The notes beneath the pieces were generated by a model, which saw only the letters and a list, made by a program, of their open reading frames with translations, made no database searches and was not told the origin of the DNA. A DNA stretch of 64,000 nt. Source: Diogma glabrata (Eukaryota > Arthropoda > Insecta > Diptera > Cylindrotomidae). Every line of letters begins with the position of its first letter. Position 1 is the stretch's first letter. The position numbers and the translations under genes are program-made. This document shows positions 63,134 to 64,000 of the stretch, piece after piece. Where the stretch lies: NCBI GenBank assembly GCA_963693315.1, contig CAVNZG010001063.1, positions 43,555-107,554 of the forward strand, read 5' to 3'.

Positions 63134-64000
63134 ATGGTCAAGACAGTAAATATTAGTGATCTCAGCCAGACCCAGCTGAAGGATGAGTTGAGGAAAAGGA
63201 ATGCTCCAATCCATAGAACGAAGGCAGAACTTGCATTCCGGCTGCGTAAAGTTTTAGAAGAAGCAGGCCGAAACACAGAGGTCATAGAAATAGAGCCGGA
63301 GGAAGCTCCGGTCCAGAATGCCCCAGCAATTGATCCGATGATGGTGTTGATGAAAGATATGATGGCCAAACAAGGAGAGCAACAACAACAACTTGCTGAT
63401 ATGATGGCCAAACAAGAGCAATTGGCGGCCAAACAAGGAAACATTCAACAACAACAATTTGCTGATATGATGGCAAAGCAAGAAAGTCTACGTGAAGTAA
63501 TCGAGTCACGTGTATCCAGTGCGGAGGTTAAAATCAACCACATGGAAAGGGAGCTGCGGAAAGTTACCGAAGAACACGAAGAGAAACTACGCAATCTTTC
63601 GAGTGAATTACGCCAAGAAATAGCACAAGGAAAGTCAGGTAACATGATCAATCCATCAACTACTTCAGCCCCAGCTAGAGTAAAAACACCCGCATTTGAT
63701 GGATCTACATCGTATCAGATATTTAAGATGCAATTTGAGATAGCAACAACTGGGGTTGATCACCAGCAAAAAGCAAACGCGCTTATATTGGCATTGAAGG
63801 GACCTGCTGCTGAAATTTTGCAGACACTATCAGCGACAGAGCGTGATTACTGCAAGCTAATGGAGGCCTTAGAAGTAAGATATGGGGAAAGTCATATGCA
63901 AGCTCTCCATCGCATGCAGCTGAAAACACGAAAAGAAGGAGTTAGCGAAACTTTGCAAGAATTAGAGGCTGACATTGTGAGACTGGTTAATCTGTCATAT
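63134..64000 (+). CDS. Gypsy A family gag, open to the window end
   Basis: ATG at 63134 (MVKTVNISDLSQTQ). 289 codons are open without a stop up to the last base. A SAP-like motif sits at residues about 8-45 (LKDELRKRNAPIHRTKAEL), then shorter Gln-rich repeats than in the 31-kb copy, a coiled coil (EVKINHMERELRKVTEEHEE) and the capsid start (PAFDGSTSYQIFKMQFEI). It lacks the frame breaks of the 30-31 kb copy, so this element may be intact beyond the window. The start matches the family A ATG. Confidence 0.85.
   Translation, partial: MVKTVNISDLSQTQLKDELRKRNAPIHRTKAELAFRLRKVLEEAGRNTEVIEIEPEEAPVQNAPAIDPMMVLMKDMMAKQGEQQQQLADMMAKQEQLAAKQGNIQQQQFADMMAKQESLREVIESRVSSAEVKINHMERELRKVTEEHEEKLRNLSSELRQEIAQGKSGNMINPSTTSAPARVKTPAFDGSTSYQIFKMQFEIATTGVDHQQKANALILALKGPAAEILQTLSATERDYCKLMEALEVRYGESHMQALHRMQLKTRKEGVSETLQELEADIVRLVNLSY

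Overview
This 64 kb window looks like AT-rich genomic DNA of an arthropod, most likely an insect. Two host genes are recognisable, both spliced. The first is the 3' part of an Akap200-like gene with a MARCKS-type basic effector segment (+ strand, exons 1864-2205 and 2280-3887). The second is a complete two-exon Cks30A-type cyclin-dependent kinase subunit (- strand, 5707-5649 joined to 5572-5401, 76 aa). The rest is a dense mosaic of transposable elements, MITEs, microsatellites and tandem repeats. I saw no bacterial-type operons, CRISPR arrays, rRNA or tRNA genes.

Layout. 1-1860: intron sequence with a palindromic LINE reverse-transcriptase fragment, a hammerhead-like remnant and a MITE. 1864-5707: the two host genes. 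6.5-8.1 kb: MITEs. 8.4-11.5 kb: a broken Ty1/copia element (- strand) lacking its RT. 11.5-12.1 kb: a hAT-like terminus and a solo LINE 5' module. 12.3-15.7 kb: a Penelope-like element (RT plus GIY-YIG) folded into a giant palindrome with a 61-T tract. 15.9-24.85 kb: two tandem copies of a repeat module (AT minisatellite, about 140-bp repeats, conserved end), the first split by an apparently intact 1007-codon EN-RT LINE (17.5-21.15 kb). 24.9-26.8 kb: LINE and hAT fragments. 27.9-32.06 kb: an LTR-bounded Gypsy element with its PR-RT-RNaseH deleted and a 4-bp TSD. 33.0-34.5 kb: two nested MITEs. 36.6-40.2 kb: a second, decayed copy of the LINE.

40.9-62.4 kb is the most striking part. At least eight unrelated elements stand in a row, each separated from the next by a (TA)n tract, as if one long TA array had been colonised repeatedly. 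Among them are two long-TIR DNA transposons (45.6-48.5 and 49.6-52.0 kb). They carry what appear to be the C-terminal and N-terminal halves of one transposase type that I cannot place in a named superfamily. Another is an unclassified TIR element with a 157-aa acidic ORF. The row also holds a Tigger-like element filled with LINE pieces and a nearly full Gypsy element (55.7-62.1 kb) with an N-terminal SAP-like motif in Gag and a textbook -1 frameshift signal at the gag-pol overlap. 62.57-64.0 kb starts another Gypsy element of the 28-32 kb family, with an open gag running off the window.

Together the region records nested insertions with visible empty-site and filled-site pairs inside one window, which allows relative dating. 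Assignments rest on motif recognition by eye; no alignment or database search was run.
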